64,000 nucleotides of DNA from Perilla frutescens (lineage: Eukaryota; Streptophyta; Magnoliopsida; Lamiales; Lamiaceae): positions 47,609,588 to 47,673,587 of the forward strand of contig BRKX01000018.1 of the NCBI GenBank assembly GCA_026008535.1. The letters run 5' to 3'. The translations under genes and the position numbers were made by a program. Of the stretch, positions 50,846 to 63,525 are shown in pieces. The notes under the pieces are model-generated. The model was not told the DNA's origin. It did no database searches and saw only the letters and a program-made list of their open reading frames with translations. Numbering within the stretch: position 1 is the first letter of the stretch; the number at the start of each line of letters is the position of its first letter.

Positions 50846-51340
50846 ATAATAATAATAATAATAATAATAATTATTATTATTATTATTATTGTTATTATTA
50901 TTATTATTATAGTGAAACAAAAATAATATTTATTTTTTTTAGACGACAAATGTATAATACTATACAAATAATCCACCTATGCCTAAAAACATAAAATAAA
51001 AAATGTTATAAATCTCAAATTTCAAAGTAAAAAATATAATAATAAAATTGCAAAAAATTGTTAAAATACAACAGTTATAATCTAAACGGTCATGAAAAAT
51101 GCAAAAAAAAAAAAATGAAAAGAAAATTTACAATAATAAATGTCACTATTGTTGTCTATTAACTCAAAACCGTTGTTTATTATATAAAATGTGTTGTCTA
51201 AAATATAATTATTAAATCGTGTGATATAAACTATTGTTCATCACACGATTTTGTCTTAATATATGTATTTATCGGAGATACATTAATTCAAATAGATATG
51301 AAATAAATTACTACCGATAGAAAAACTCAAAATAGCGTGA
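50570..51340 (+). repeat. Dispersed repeat with (TTA)/(TAA) core; inverted copy at 63130-63800
   Basis: It shares with the minus strand of 63130-63800 the blocks CATGTTAGAAAGATCGAATT, CAATGTATAATTGTC, AATTATTTAATTATTTTAAA and AAATCTCAAATTTC, in the same order, around a trinucleotide repeat. Here the core (50799-50911) is (ATT)n then (AAT)n then (ATT)n, which is self-complementary. Confidence 0.75.
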
Positions 51341-51861
51341 CTCTAGTGCATTCACAATTCACAATATAATATAGTAAATTTTTTGAATGATTTGTTCAGT
51401 TTCCATCTCTATCAATCAGTGTACATATTTAAATGACATTTAATGATATTAGCCGCGTGAACTATTTGTTAATTAGGTAAAAAATGTAGGAGAAGATAAG
51501 GTAAATAGTAAAATTTGGGTTATCACAGCTACGGATGAAATCCTATGTTATCTAACTACGTTACATTTTTTTTTTCCCAATCAAATTTATTCTTGTTTTT
51601 TTCATTTTTCTTCAATGAAAAATTAATTATAAGATAATCCACCATAGTCAATATTTATCAATAAAAATTATAAAATATTCAACTTCAATAATTAATTAAT
51701 TAGTAACTAAAAATAAAAACTAAATACTAAAAATTCTAAAATATAAGATCGCGTAATCACGTATATCTATTCACATATATAATAGAACTAATCAAATAGT
51801 TCTATCATTTATTTTAAACCGTGTTTCATCTTTTGTTATGAGGGGAAATTAATCACCTGAG

Positions 51862-52250
51862 ATTCTCTAGTCCCAACTTGTGTATACCAATCGTGTGCCA
51901 CACCTCAAAATTATTACTTTTTATTTTATTTTTTTCTTCAATTTTAATTTCTTTTGATTTAGTATAATTTTACATTATTATTTAGGGTTTATTCCACCCA
52001 ATTAGGATTTATAATTATTTTTTAATATTTAATTTTCATTTTTTAGTTAATATAATTGATTTTTGGGGTTGATTATTCCAAACTTAGGGTATATAATTTT
52101 TTAAAATTTTAATTTTTTTACAATAAATATTAATTATGATTAGTTATGATAAAATAAATTTTATTTTTATAAAAAATATTATTAACAATATATAATTTTA
52201 ATGGTGGCACACGGTTAGCACACACAAGTGGGACTAGAGGATTTCTACTC
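51862..52250. mobile_element. MITE with about 40-bp terminal inverted repeats
   Basis: The left end GAGATTCTCTAGTCCCAACT through CCAATCGTGTGCCA pairs with the right end TGGCACACGGTTAGCACAC through GGGACTAGAGGATTTCTACTC. The middle carries the family block TTTAGGGTTTATTCCACCCA. The element is 389 bp. Confidence 0.75.
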
Positions 52251-53621
52251 GAAATTAATTGCAATCTTTCACCCGTGTAGTGTTTACATTGTTGTCATCT
52301 AACTAATTTTAGTTACATTTTGCATTGTAAGTTTCCCCTTTTTTTCGAGCTTTTAGTCCTTTTAATTAACTATTTTTAGATTAGGCTAATTTTAGAAAAA
52401 ACTAGATTTCGCACTATGCTATGCACGGGATCGTTTATGATCTCAAACTCAAGTATTACACTTTTAATGTAAATGTACGTCACACCTTCAAGTTTTGTAA
52501 ATAATATTTTAGCTAGTAAGTTTGTACCGTATTTGATGTGTACGGGTACTTTTTTTAGGTCAAACAATTCTTATCCTAAATCTGAATTAATGAAAAGAGT
52601 TAATTAAGTTGACAATTCACAAATATATAATTTCTCGGATATATATACACACATACGTACATATATATATATATATATAATATATTTCAAATAATTGCAT
52701 AAATAATTGATAAACTACTGCCATTAAAATATTACAATTTCTTTTGAAGAGACACCATGACTCAAAAGGGTAGCACACATATTATGGAAACAAATCAAGG
52801 AGTTAATTTTTTTTTTCTAGAATAAAAATGGGTTAAGATAATTAATCTTAGGTTTAATTCGAATTTATTTAATAAAATACAGTGTACGTGAAATATATGA
52901 CAATAGTTACAAACAAGATATATATTTCTTAAAATATTTTATAAAATTTGAAATGTTATACAAACAACAAAACTCATAACTCAAGTTTAATTAATTAGGA
53001 TCCGATTTATATAAAATTCAAGAGTGATCAATTAAGACTTAAGAGTGGTATATGATTTAAACAATTGTTTATAGAATGTGACATGCACAAAAATAGGATC
53101 GACAAATGTTTAATGACAAAAATTATATAGGGATCGTTTATTTGTTTGTTATTCAATTATATGTATCAATTAATTAAGTTGGTAATTAGCTCATGCCCTA
53201 GGGCCTTATTAGTGCCAATGCTTCTTCTAATTATACTTCTTCTTTTTAGAAAAATAATTGAGCTAGAATAAGATTTATCGAAATACTTAGAAAATTAAAT
53301 GAGCATTAAATATATAAAAAATCAAATTAAAATAGGATATAAATTACAACTACTGTATACCAGAAAATTCATCAAACTGTACTCACAATTCACCAAATTA
53401 AATATATATATATATATTGAACGACTTATTTCAGATTTTCAGTTTCCATATCTCTATCCAAAGTCAAATGTATAATGTGGATAGATTTAAATCAAATTTA
53501 ATATATAATATTAACCGCGTGAACTATTTGTTAGGTAAAAAATGTAGGAAAAAGATTATAGCAAAACAGTAAAATTTGGGTTATCACAGTTTCACAAGGG
53601 GTGCCTTTAATTGGCTGCAGT

Positions 53622-53995
53622 GTCGGATGAAATCATCTGCTACATTTTGCGCAACACTTAGTGCTACACAATTTAATTTATTAATTTTTTTTATTTTTTC
53701 ATTCAAGTTTAATTTATTATGCTTTATTTTAATTTTACACTTATTAATTAGAGTTCATCCTACCCAATTAGGGCATATAATTAATTTTTCAATATTAAAT
53801 TTCATTTTCAAATTAATAATTGATTATTTTGCAAAAAATAATTAATACCCTAATTGGGTAGGATGAACCCTAAGTATAAAATCAAACTAAAACACAATAA
53901 ATTAAAATTGAATGAAAAAATCGAAGAAAAATTAATAAATTGAATTGCGTAGTACCAAGTGTTGCATAAAGTGTAGTAGATTATTTCATCTGATT
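53622..53995. mobile_element. Near-perfect palindromic MITE
   Basis: The left arm runs GGATGAAATCATCTGCTACA, TTTGCGCAACACTTAGTGCT, then GTTCATCCTACCCAATTAGG. The right arm runs CCTAATTGGGTAGGATGAAC, then AGTACCAAGTGTTGCATAAA and GTAGTAGATTATTTCATC. The arms are complementary over most of about 370 bp. Confidence 0.8.
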
Positions 53996-54534
53996 GCATG
54001 TAGACAAATTAAATCAAATGAGATCTTGGTTACAAAATGTTGTTACATCTTCTCTCTCTAGCTACGTACTCACTTAAATATTTTCTTGATTCTGTTTGTA
54101 GCCATTTTTAATAGGTAAATATGGAATTTTTAAAACACGTCTGGTAACAATTTGATCCAAACACTTGAAAATAAGAGACGAAAAACTACATTCTAAAATA
54201 TAAGATCTCATTATCGTCTCTGTACGTACACAAAGAACTAATCAAATAGTTACATCATTTATTTCAAATCGTGTTTCATTTTTTTTCCAAGTGAGAGAAA
54301 GTTACAACCTGTCATCCGTAATCTTTTATGCATTTTTGCCATCTAATTGTTTTTGGGAAGTTCTCCCATGAGATGGGTGCACCTTCCCATGCGTTCAGTG
54401 GCAGACAGGTCGGGTTGACCCGCACTTTGCTCGTCTGACAATCTGACCCTATTTTATAGAGTGTTAGAAGAAATTTTGTGATTATTTAATTTCATTAGTT
54501 ACATTAAAAATTAAAAATTAAAAAATCAATCGTT

Positions 54535-54900
54535 CCCCAGCTGCCACACGTGACATATAGCGCATGAAATTTCGTGTTATACTCTTTATATTTCATTAAT
54601 AAATTATGAGTTTTGCTTCTTTTTTTTTCTTCACTTTTAATTTATCGTGCTTTAGTTTAATTTTATGACTATTAATTAGGGTCCATCACACCCAGCTATA
54701 TAGTTTACAATTATTTTTAGTACTTATATTTTAATATTTAATTAATAATTCATTATTATGGATGATTAATTCATAATTAAAATTTATAATTTTTTTAATT
54801 CATGTTTTTGTTGATAAATGTCGACTATAGATAATTATGTTATACTTAATTTTTAATTTATGATAGTTATTATTAAAACAATAGGAATTTTGAACAAAAC
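54535..54900. mobile_element. AT-rich MITE of the same group
   Basis: It carries the group block ATTAATTAGGGTCCATCACA with CCCAGCTATATAG and the downstream block GTTGATAAATGTCGACTA. The latter also occurs near 42597 and, more weakly, 52110. The ends are not clear. Confidence 0.45.
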
Positions 54901-55240
54901 TCTAGAAAAATTCTCAGCTATTTTTCTAGGCAAACTGAGCCCTAATTTTGCCAAATATGATAAAAGGAGGAAAATTAATTTGCTATTGAAAGGGAAGAAG
55001 AAAAGTATATTGTTTGAATTCTCACGAGGGGTTTTATGTAATTTTGTTTCAACATGTTTGATGCTTCAATTCTTACTAAATAGAATGTGAACTTGTTTTA
55101 GTTGAGTCGAATAATAAAATCAAATAAAAATTTACAATCATTTCATACTTAATACATATTCACAACTTTTTTTTTCCTATCCATTTCCACATGTACATGA
55201 ATGTGGTGTAAATAACTCGACATATCTACTATTGCTAACA

Positions 55241-55342
55241 GCTACATGATCAGATATTATGTGTGCTACAAGTTTACTATCAAAGAGAATATTAAGATAT
55301 TTGCAAGGCACAAAAGATTATAGAATCCAATATGAACCTATC
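55241..55342 (+). pseudogene. Ty1-copia reverse transcriptase/RNase H fragment
   Basis: One frame reads SDIMCATSLLS then KRILRYLQGTKDYRIQYEP, the conserved end of the copia reverse transcriptase region. It has an in-frame TGA near the start and a deletion between the two blocks compared with typical elements. It ends exactly where the copia LTR at 55343 begins, so that LTR may have inserted into this older fragment. Confidence 0.75.
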
Positions 55343-55555
55343 TGTTGGTGCTGGCCCAATTACTATTTCACTCGGCCCAGTTCCTAAATAATTATCTAAT
55401 CTGGCCCAAGCCCTAAACCCCTAACCCTACCCGACGGTCCATCTTCCTCTTAACTAAGCATCTTTATTGCTGCTGCTTCTCGATGCTCTAGAAACCTCTT
55501 TAACTACAGATGGATCCCTCTCCCTCTTCATCACTCACCTCACAGATCTATCTAG

Positions 55556-55617
<62 letters not shown>

Positions 55618-56237
55618 GATTTTTCTCAGCTTGCTCCCATGGTTTCTCTTGTCGGAATCTTGTGTTGTGATTCCTATTTGGCATATGAGTGTTGGGAGAA
55701 GCTTTGGTTGAGAGAGAAAGACTGAGCGTCGCCCGCCCCATTCAAACCCTAGCCGCCGCTTCCTCTTCCCCTTCCCCTTGGTCTGGGCATCTCCTGTCGC
55801 CGGAGTTACTAGTGCCGCCGTTCGTGGAAAAATCTGAGCCAAACCGTGCCTAGGGCACACTTTTCCCACCGATTGATACACGGATTCATACTATCTCTGG
55901 CTGTTTCTCTTTCTGCTCTTTGTTATCTGCAATATTTCTGGACCTAACTTGCTTTGCTTTGTGTGTTTGCAGAATTGAAGTCCCACAGTCCCTAGCCTGT
56001 GACGAAGAACTGTAGATCCTTCAGATCTACTTCTCTGAGGCCTGACCAAGATAAAGTACAAACTGAAGCCCCAGATTCGAAGTCTTGTCTCTAAAATCCC
56101 TTCTGTAAAACTCTTGTAATAGCTAGCGTAGCTGTACTTCTTTCATCTTGGGTCTTAGCTACTTGAGTAGCAAGTGTGTGAGGCCGCAAGAGTAAGGGAA
56201 CCAAGTAGTGAAACCCTGGCTAGACGATACCACAACA
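55343..56237 (+). repeat. 5' LTR of a Ty1-copia element
   Basis: 895 bp, starting TGTTGG and ending CAACA, followed one base later by TAGTATCAGAGCCTGG (56239-56254), a variant tRNA-Met primer-binding site. A (CT)n run lies at about 55560-55612. No 3' LTR is seen in the window. Confidence 0.8.
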
Positions 56238-57008
56238 GTAGTATCAGAGCCTGGTTTGTCTAGCCGGGGGCACTCTCCTTATCTCCATCTTACACACCCC
56301 GCCGCCGGTAAGAGCCGCGCCTCTCTCGCCCCCGTCGAGCTCCTAAAATAGTAAGTCCGACCCCTCCCCTGCCTGGGAGGGTCGGCTCTGGTATTAACCC
56401 TAAAACCCTAAAACTTCTTGTGTGGTATTTGTTGATCTTGTGTTTTCTTGCTTCCGCTCTTATCTCTGTTTATCCCTTGGCATTCCAAGCCTTTCCCAAA
56501 AATCTAGCTTATGGTCGGGACCGTCTGGATTCTCCTGTGGGTCTCCTCAAAGCGGGTTGCCCCGATAGCTATTTTTGGTAAGGGATCTTCAGTTGAAAAA
56601 TGGGGATTTTCTTGGTTGATCTGGTGTTATTTTGTCTCTCTGTTGCTCAAAGTTCTCTGCAAGTCTTTATATTGTCTTAATTGTTGTTTGCTGTGATTCC
56701 TGGAAGGAATCTGTTCTGAAAACTCTGTTTACAGAGTTGTTGTGGTTAGACTTAGTGCTCTAAGTCTGGTTGTTGGCCTAGTTGGGTTCTGGGATTGACC
56801 TGAGTGAACCCCTGCTCCACAGATCAATCTGTGCTGAGAACTGGGATAGCCTCAGCTCTAGATTCCCCTTGTGCACCCTTCTTTGGGCCTGTGGAGTGTT
56901 TTCCCCTGTGTTGAGTGATTTGGTGATTATCCTGTTTATCTTGTGGTTGAATCTGGTTTTTTGGGGAATTTCTGTGTTTTCTGTGAAATTCTGAGAAAAT
57001 CTGTGAAA

Positions 57009-58165
57009 ATGAATAATCTGAGTGTTGTTCCTTTCAATGGAAAGGATGATTTTGGTGATTGACAAACTAGGGTTGAGTGTATTTTGACAAAAGAAAATCT
57101 GCAAGATGCTATATTTGAAAGAATTGATGAAAATAAAGCAGATAAAACCCTTGTTAAACTAAATGCTGGTGCAAGAGCTACAATTTTATTAAATTTAAGC
57201 AGTGTTGTTGTTAGGCAAGTGTCTCATTATAAATGTGCTAAAGATCTGTGGGATGCCTTGACTGCTTTGTTTGTGGCTAATTCTGAAGAGTCTGCATATT
57301 CTTTGCAAAATCAAATCATGACTTTTCAAATGGATCCCTCTAAAGACATTAATTCTAACATGCATGATTTCAACAAACTTCTGAAAGATTTAAAACTTGC
57401 TGAGGATGACACACTTGAAAAATATGCCCCTCAAATCTTACTTTGTGCTATACCTGAAGTCTTTTCTGAAGTTAAATCAGCCTTAAAATATGGGGGGTCT
57501 AAGGTTACCTGTGATATGATTGTTTCTGCGCTTAAAGCTAAAGAAAATGAGTTGAAAAAGCTGCAGTCTAAACCCTTGCAAAATGAGATCCTTTATGTCA
57601 ACAGAAATAATAACCACAAGCCCTTTAGACCTAATCCAGAAAATCCAAGTGATATAGTTGCTGAGAGGCACAGGAGGGAATACAATCGAGCTCATAACCT
57701 TCCTAGCAACACCAGAACCCACAACCTTTGTGAGATATGCTCCCAACACCCCAGAAATCAAAACCAAGCCCAAAGTTCTGGCCATTTTCCCCTCTCCACT
57801 GAGTTTAACCCTCCCAGAAACCAAAACTTCCCTCAACACCAAAACACAGATTTCAAACCTAAAAAGAACTGTTGGAACTGTGGGAAGCCTGGGCATTACT
57901 CAAACACTGCAAACAACCAAAAAGAGGCAGGGGGTTTGGGAACATTCAAGCCAATAATGTCATGTACTTTGATCACTCTGAACACAATGACAATCATGAA
58001 AATGGTGAACTCTACATGGTGCATTCTGATTTTCAATTCATAAACTTTACAAATGCTGTGTCTGATAATGTGCATGAGTCTGAGTGGCTTATAGATTCAG
58101 GCTGTACCTTTCATGTCACTCCACACAAGCACATGTCTCTAACCTTTTCATTGCAGTATATCTAA
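57009..58165 (+). pseudogene. Ty1-copia gag and start of protease, decayed
   Basis: The frame begins MNNLSVVPFNGKDDFGD and hits a TGA at 57060-57062 where the family has Trp. It then continues open through the gag domain (CAKDLWDALTALF, NMHDFNKLLKDLKLAEDD). The zinc knuckle CWNCGKPGHYSN loses its last Cys through a one-base loss near 57905. The next frame resumes with CKQPKRG and reaches the protease site WLIDSGCTFHVTP. Matching sequence ends at about 58140, where the element is truncated, so integrase and reverse transcriptase are absent. Confidence 0.88.
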
Positions 58166-58169
58166 CCTT

Positions 58170-60110
58170 GTACCATTTATAAAGTGAAGTTAGAACAAAC
58201 AATAAGAACTTAACTATAATCCCTACTAAATTAGATATATACATCTAGAGCTCTTAAGTCCTCATATCTTACCACAACCTTCACCAATTCTCTACCAAAC
58301 TACTTACTCTAATATCATCAACAAGATCATGTATATCAATCTCTGAGCACCTTAAATTGGTCCAGGCCTCCAGTTCTCTCAGCTTTGCATTCACATTCTC
58401 TCTTTCTTGAATATCCCAACTTCCTATTTGTTAAAGCTTCTCAACATTTTCAATTCCTCCAGCTCAACTAGACTTGATATGATATTCTTTTGAGATTTTG
58501 ACACCCCGAAAGATCTAACAATTTCAGTCGATTTAATCCATTTATCTTCGACGGTAACTCCTTAAGAGAACGATAACCACGACAAATGAGAATCTCAAGA
58601 TTTACCAATTCTCAAACAACAGACATTGTCTCCAAATCCCAACATGAATGTAAGACCAAAGTGTTTAAGACCAAAGTGTTGAGGTTTGTTAGTAGCTATG
58701 TAGTGTGTGGCAGTGATGTCAATGATGAATAATTATCAACGGATAACATGTGGATATCTAATCCCTTCAAGAAAGGAATTGTCGAATTCGATTTTTCCTC
58801 CAGTTTTGAATAACTACTCAAGTATAGAAAACGTAAGTTCGTAGGAAGTTTAGTTCTTTTTCCGACCATCAACTGAAAGTAAGAAATCCAAGTGCAATTA
58901 TTGGCACCAAGATATGAATACTATTTCGCAATGAATATGCAAACATCACGAATTACAACATTCATTTTAACATGACATTCATTAGAACCATCTAATAGAA
59001 AAGATCCACTTTTAATCATTTTAGTCAATGTCCATATCATATTCCTTGCTTTTTCCATGCCTCCTTAAAATATGCCTAACCCCATGTAGAAATAAGTTAA
59101 GTACTCTAGAGGAATATCTGCATCTTCACCAAACTAGCAACGAATAATAGAGATTTGACTTCCTTAGAGTCTAACTTATTGTAACTTACTTCTAGGGGAT
59201 TACAAACTTCTTCAATAGATACATTTTTTTTTATCTTTTCATACCATACCAAAAGTTGTAAGCGTGATCGGCAATCCTCCGCACTCTTCTACGACTCATA
59301 TGCCAACGCTCTCTTTAAATAGAAACCATACTTTATCATTAGAAACCATGATTAATAATTGGAAAAGACTTCTATTCCAAAAACCTTCACATCCTTTGTA
59401 GTCAAAACATCATGATTTTGGGATGTTAAAATGATTGTGTAACCACGAGGTATTCCTAATTCTTCTACCTCGAGTCTTTTCCAAATATAATCCAACACTG
59501 AGAGAATTGTATTTGTGCCACTTAATCTCGCACACAATTTTTGAACTCTAGTCAGCCAAGTTTCTCCTTCAAGCTTCAAACCTAATGATCTATCAATCTC
59601 TTCTTGAATTTTCAACTTGTCTACTTGTTGGCTGATGACTGCCATCACAACTTATTTGAATACGTGCCCCTCCAATACTTTGTTCATGATTGATTTGGCC
59701 ATGGTAGTCTTTCCTTAGACCTCTCATCCCTTCTTTAAATTTTTTTTTCTAGACTTGAATTCATATGTGGTTGGTAATGGAATTGCTTCCGTTGCTACTG
59801 AAGGTCGTGGGTGAGATATAGCATCAAACTTGCACTGTGCTCAAAGCTTTTCCGTAAAATCAGTTGTTTCTTGCTAAGAGAAAATGAGCTCTAAGCTTCA
59901 AACAACCACTTCCTACATTAGTTGCTTGATTCAAAATTCCACTAATTTAGTCTTTGATGTTGTTGGAATTTGTTAACCAAGTGTCAACTACAAGGACAAT
60001 GACTTGTACATCATTTCTTGCTCTATCAACTTGAACATGCGGTCCTTTTGGCGGTCCTTTTGTTGCATCATCGAGTGTTTGGGCTTCATGTTTAAGACTA
60101 GTGATGTTGG
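58170..60110 (-). pseudogene. CC-NB-ARC-LRR disease-resistance gene (RPS5-like), decayed
   Basis: On the minus strand, fragments appear in the order of a CNL immune receptor. They are a coiled-coil end with DTWLTNSNN (about 59960), a P-loop GKTTMAKSIMNK (59714-59680) preceded by a stop, kinase-2-like LSVLDYIWKRLEVEELGIP, and an RNBS-B-like IILTSQNHDV. An ARC2 part follows with NPLEVSYNKLDSKEVKSLL and MNVVIRDVCIFIAK (MHD degraded to MNV). Leucine-rich repeats include LVNLEILICRGYRSLKELP then NGLNRLKLLDLSGCQNLK at about 58600-58490. Frames change and stop codons interrupt throughout, with a longest open stretch of 98 codons, so no intact protein is made. It lies head-on to the truncated copia element. 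Confidence 0.85.
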
Positions 60111-60136
60111 AAGTGCAACAACAGAGGCAATTGCAT

Positions 60137-60267
60137 TGGAAGAACTATGCCACTAAGAGAGATCCAAGCTTGATCCTTGTTTCTCTTGAAGCAATCTATG
60201 ATATATTTGGGGTTGACAACTTTGATAACAGAAGAGTCGTATTTGAAGAAATTGAAAACTCCAACTA
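60137..60267 (-). pseudogene. Orphan fragment of HAK potassium-transporter exon 4
   Basis: About 131 bp match 46767-46896, the exon 4 end of the HAK paralog, at roughly 90% identity by eye. The match runs from GAACTACACCGCC-like sequence to GAAATTGAAAACTCCAACT, on the same strand. No other HAK exon is found beside it. It directly abuts the CNL pseudogene. Confidence 0.88.
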
Positions 60268-61554
60268 ATTATTAAAATTTTAAATGAACCAGAATATACA
60301 ATTATTATAATTTACTTTGTACATAAAAATCTAGTTAATTATCATCATTTCATATTCTGTAGGATACTAGATTAATTAGAATAAATAAACCCATTATGTA
60401 TTATCCAATATTCATCACATGAGTTATGTACTATTTTAATACAAATTTAGACTCGGTCAGGTTAAGATTGTACTAATTAATAATGATAATACATTAAAAT
60501 TAAATAAAAATTCCACCTTAAAAAAAGAAACTCAATATCAAGTTTTAATTTTCATCATGAAAATGTTAATTGTGGGGCAATCATCAATAAAACTGCACAT
60601 CATGCATTATTTATGGAGAGAGTTATCACGATTTGTACATCAGCTCATATAATTATTTCAGTTTAATAAACGATGATCCTGCTAAATATTAATAAATATA
60701 TGTTAAATGATGCCTCTCCTAAAATTTACGCACAAATACTAGGGGAAAAGAGCCTAAATGTGAACTTTGTTAGGGCAAATGAAAATGTAATATTTTTTTT
60801 AGGCAAATAGTGAAAATGTAATTAATTGACCTTCCCAAGTAAAATTGATGAGTTACATAAAGGCCAAATATTGAATGCAGTTGATAGACCAATGTGCACG
60901 TAAAATAACATTTCAGACTCAATAATTAAAAGTCAACTTTTCAGAGTGGTGAACAATTTTTTGAAAATTAAATTTTAGTCCCTGAACTATATCTAATTGC
61001 CAAAAGATAGTCCACCAATTTTTCAAAACTTTTAAATCGACCCCATAACTTTTAGTTATTTTTAACTTGAAATGTTTTAAACTTGTTCGAGCTCAATTCT
61101 CGCCCAAATCTCAATACATTTTGGAACCCTTGAAATGTAAGAAACAAGATGGCATGCTTTAATTCAAAAAATAACCGATGAAAGCAAAGATCCCAAATTT
61201 GGGGGTTTAAAAATTTCGAAACTTGATTTGAAAAAAAATCATAATCTGAAAGGAATAATAGTAGTAGCATGCAAGATTGCAAGTGCACCTAGTTATTAGA
61301 AAATTATAAAGCTTGCGTGTGACTTGCCGACCATCCCCTTTAATTAATCATATAAATGTTGGATTCTTGATACAACTACCATTTTAACATTTAAAAATTA
61401 TAAATATTTTATATCAAATATCAATTCATCTCTCGTCTTTCAATTATAATATTGTTTGCATGTGTTTGTTCAATTCGTTGATTAATTGCTCTACATTTAT
61501 TGTATTTCTTTAATTCGCACAGTTCCCTATTTCTGCTTATCCACTCACATCATT

Positions 61555-61607
61555 CCCCACCTACTAGTCCTCTCTCTCTCTCTCTCTTAACACTCTTCTC
61601 TTAAGTC

Positions 61608-61643
<36 letters not shown>

Positions 61644-61760
61644 TATGAAATAAAGTTGAGCTTGGTCGAAAAATGAAGGCTCTGGATCGCCACGAAAATC
61701 TGAGGAGTTGGGTTTGATGTGAAGCTTAATTGGTATAATGTTTTCCAATTCACAAAAGGT
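61555..61760 (+). other. Possible 5' leader of a gene beyond the window
   Basis: CT-rich runs (61573-61586 and 61613-61640) are followed by a short upstream frame starting at 61673 (MKALDRHENLRSWV, then TGA). A GTTAGTGC donor-like site comes after CACAAAAG near 61758. This layout is typical of a plant 5' UTR exon before a long intron, but no coding exon is seen downstream, so this is inference. Confidence 0.3.
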
Positions 61761-61785
61761 TAGTGCTTCCTTCCACTTCCACTTG

Positions 61786-61832
<47 letters not shown>

Positions 61833-63129
61833 GTGTTAATTGTTGTAATTAAATTGAGCTAAAATTAGTGGAGTTTTGTTCAATAGTTGAAAACACAAGC
61901 ATGAGTAAAAAATGTTAGATATAGAGATAGTAACTGCGAAAATTTGTGTTGATTTTTCTTACGTTCTTTTAAATTTACTTCCTTTTCTAGAGCATTGATT
62001 GCTTATCAATTCTTAATTAATTATAAATAGAATAATGTTATTTGGCCCTGGTGTGAATTAAGATTCTAATTGTTGATTAATGTATATTTATACTTAGTCA
62101 ATTATAGAAAGATGTTGTCTTGTGTTTGAAAATTTTGAAATGTGTATAAGAAAATAAAAATCTTTACAAATATGTTAATGGAAAATAACTTCAAATTAAA
62201 AAAAAAATTTAAAATTAAACTAATCTATACCAAAATAAACAATAATTTCATTTGAAAATTATGTGATAATCAACAAAAAATATTTTGTTAATTATCGATA
62301 ATTAAAAATATAATGTATTAAATATACAATTGTCTTAAATTCGTTGCGCATTGATTCTCAATTCGTTAAACTTAATTTAATTATAAGAAGAACTTAAAAT
62401 ATTAAATTAAATATGAAAATGGGAGAGAAAAAAAAATATGGTTAAGAATATAAAAAATTAATCGGCACTTCTCCTTAAAAAATGATTAAAATTTTTATAC
62501 TTTTCTTACTAAATTTAAAATTTTATATATACTCCTTTTAACAAATTCAAAATTATTTTATATAATAAATTAGTTAATACATTGTATTCATAAATTTGAT
62601 TATTATGTGATTCAATTTTTTCAAATAAAAAAATATAACAAAATGAAAATAAATTTAACAATATATTTAATTAATAATTTTGATTATTATCTAATTCAAA
62701 ATATTAAAATAAAATAAAAGTATTAGTAAAGAATAATATATTTCATCAATAAATTTGATTGTTATGTGGTTCAAAATTTCAAAATAAATAAGAATATTAG
62801 ATAAAAAATAAATTCAATAATACACAAAATTGATTATTATGTGATTTAAAATTTTAATCCTATTTTATTACAATTTGATAAATTTAATATTATTAAAAAA
62901 ATATATAAACATCATGCGAATGATTTGAATGACTAATTAAGAGATCTTGTTCGCACATTATGCATGGGCATATATGTCATTCCCATATTATTTAAAGGAT
63001 AATAAAATATTATAATCAAAATCATACTATCAGAAATTATAATAGAATATTAAAATCATACAGTCACAAATTATAATAGAATATTAGATATAATATATTA
63101 ATCACAAATTAGTTAGAATACAAAGAGTA

Positions 63130-63489
63130 ATCTAAACATATAATAAGGTAAAATCGTGTGATAGACAATAGTTCTGATGTAAATCGTTGTTTATTAAACA
63201 TTTTACCTTAGACAACAATTTTTGAATAATAGACAACAGTTTTGAATTAATGGGCAACAGTATTGCCATTTATGGTTGCATTTTTTTTATTTAATTTTTT
63301 CTATATTTTCCACGACGGTTTAGATGACAAATGTTGTATTTTAAGAAATTTTTTCAATCTTATTTAGTATTTTTTTTTACTTGGAAATTTGAGATTTGTA
63401 GGATTTTTAATTTTTTTTTATGTATATATGGATGATTTGTAATACTCTACATTTGTCGCCTAAAAAAATAGCTTTTCTTTATATTGCAC

Positions 63490-63525
<36 letters not shown>

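Larger units (their letters stand above)
49441..55240. other. Intergenic, AT-rich, MITE-bearing
   Basis: No gene is recognised. Separately listed are the dispersed repeat with microsatellite (50570-51340) and three MITEs (51862, 53622, 54535). The frames of 63-89 aa in this stretch overlap MITEs or simple AT repeats. Confidence 0.65.

Noticed and set aside
53576..53845. 89-aa frame
   Set aside because: It lies within the palindromic MITE at 53622-53995.
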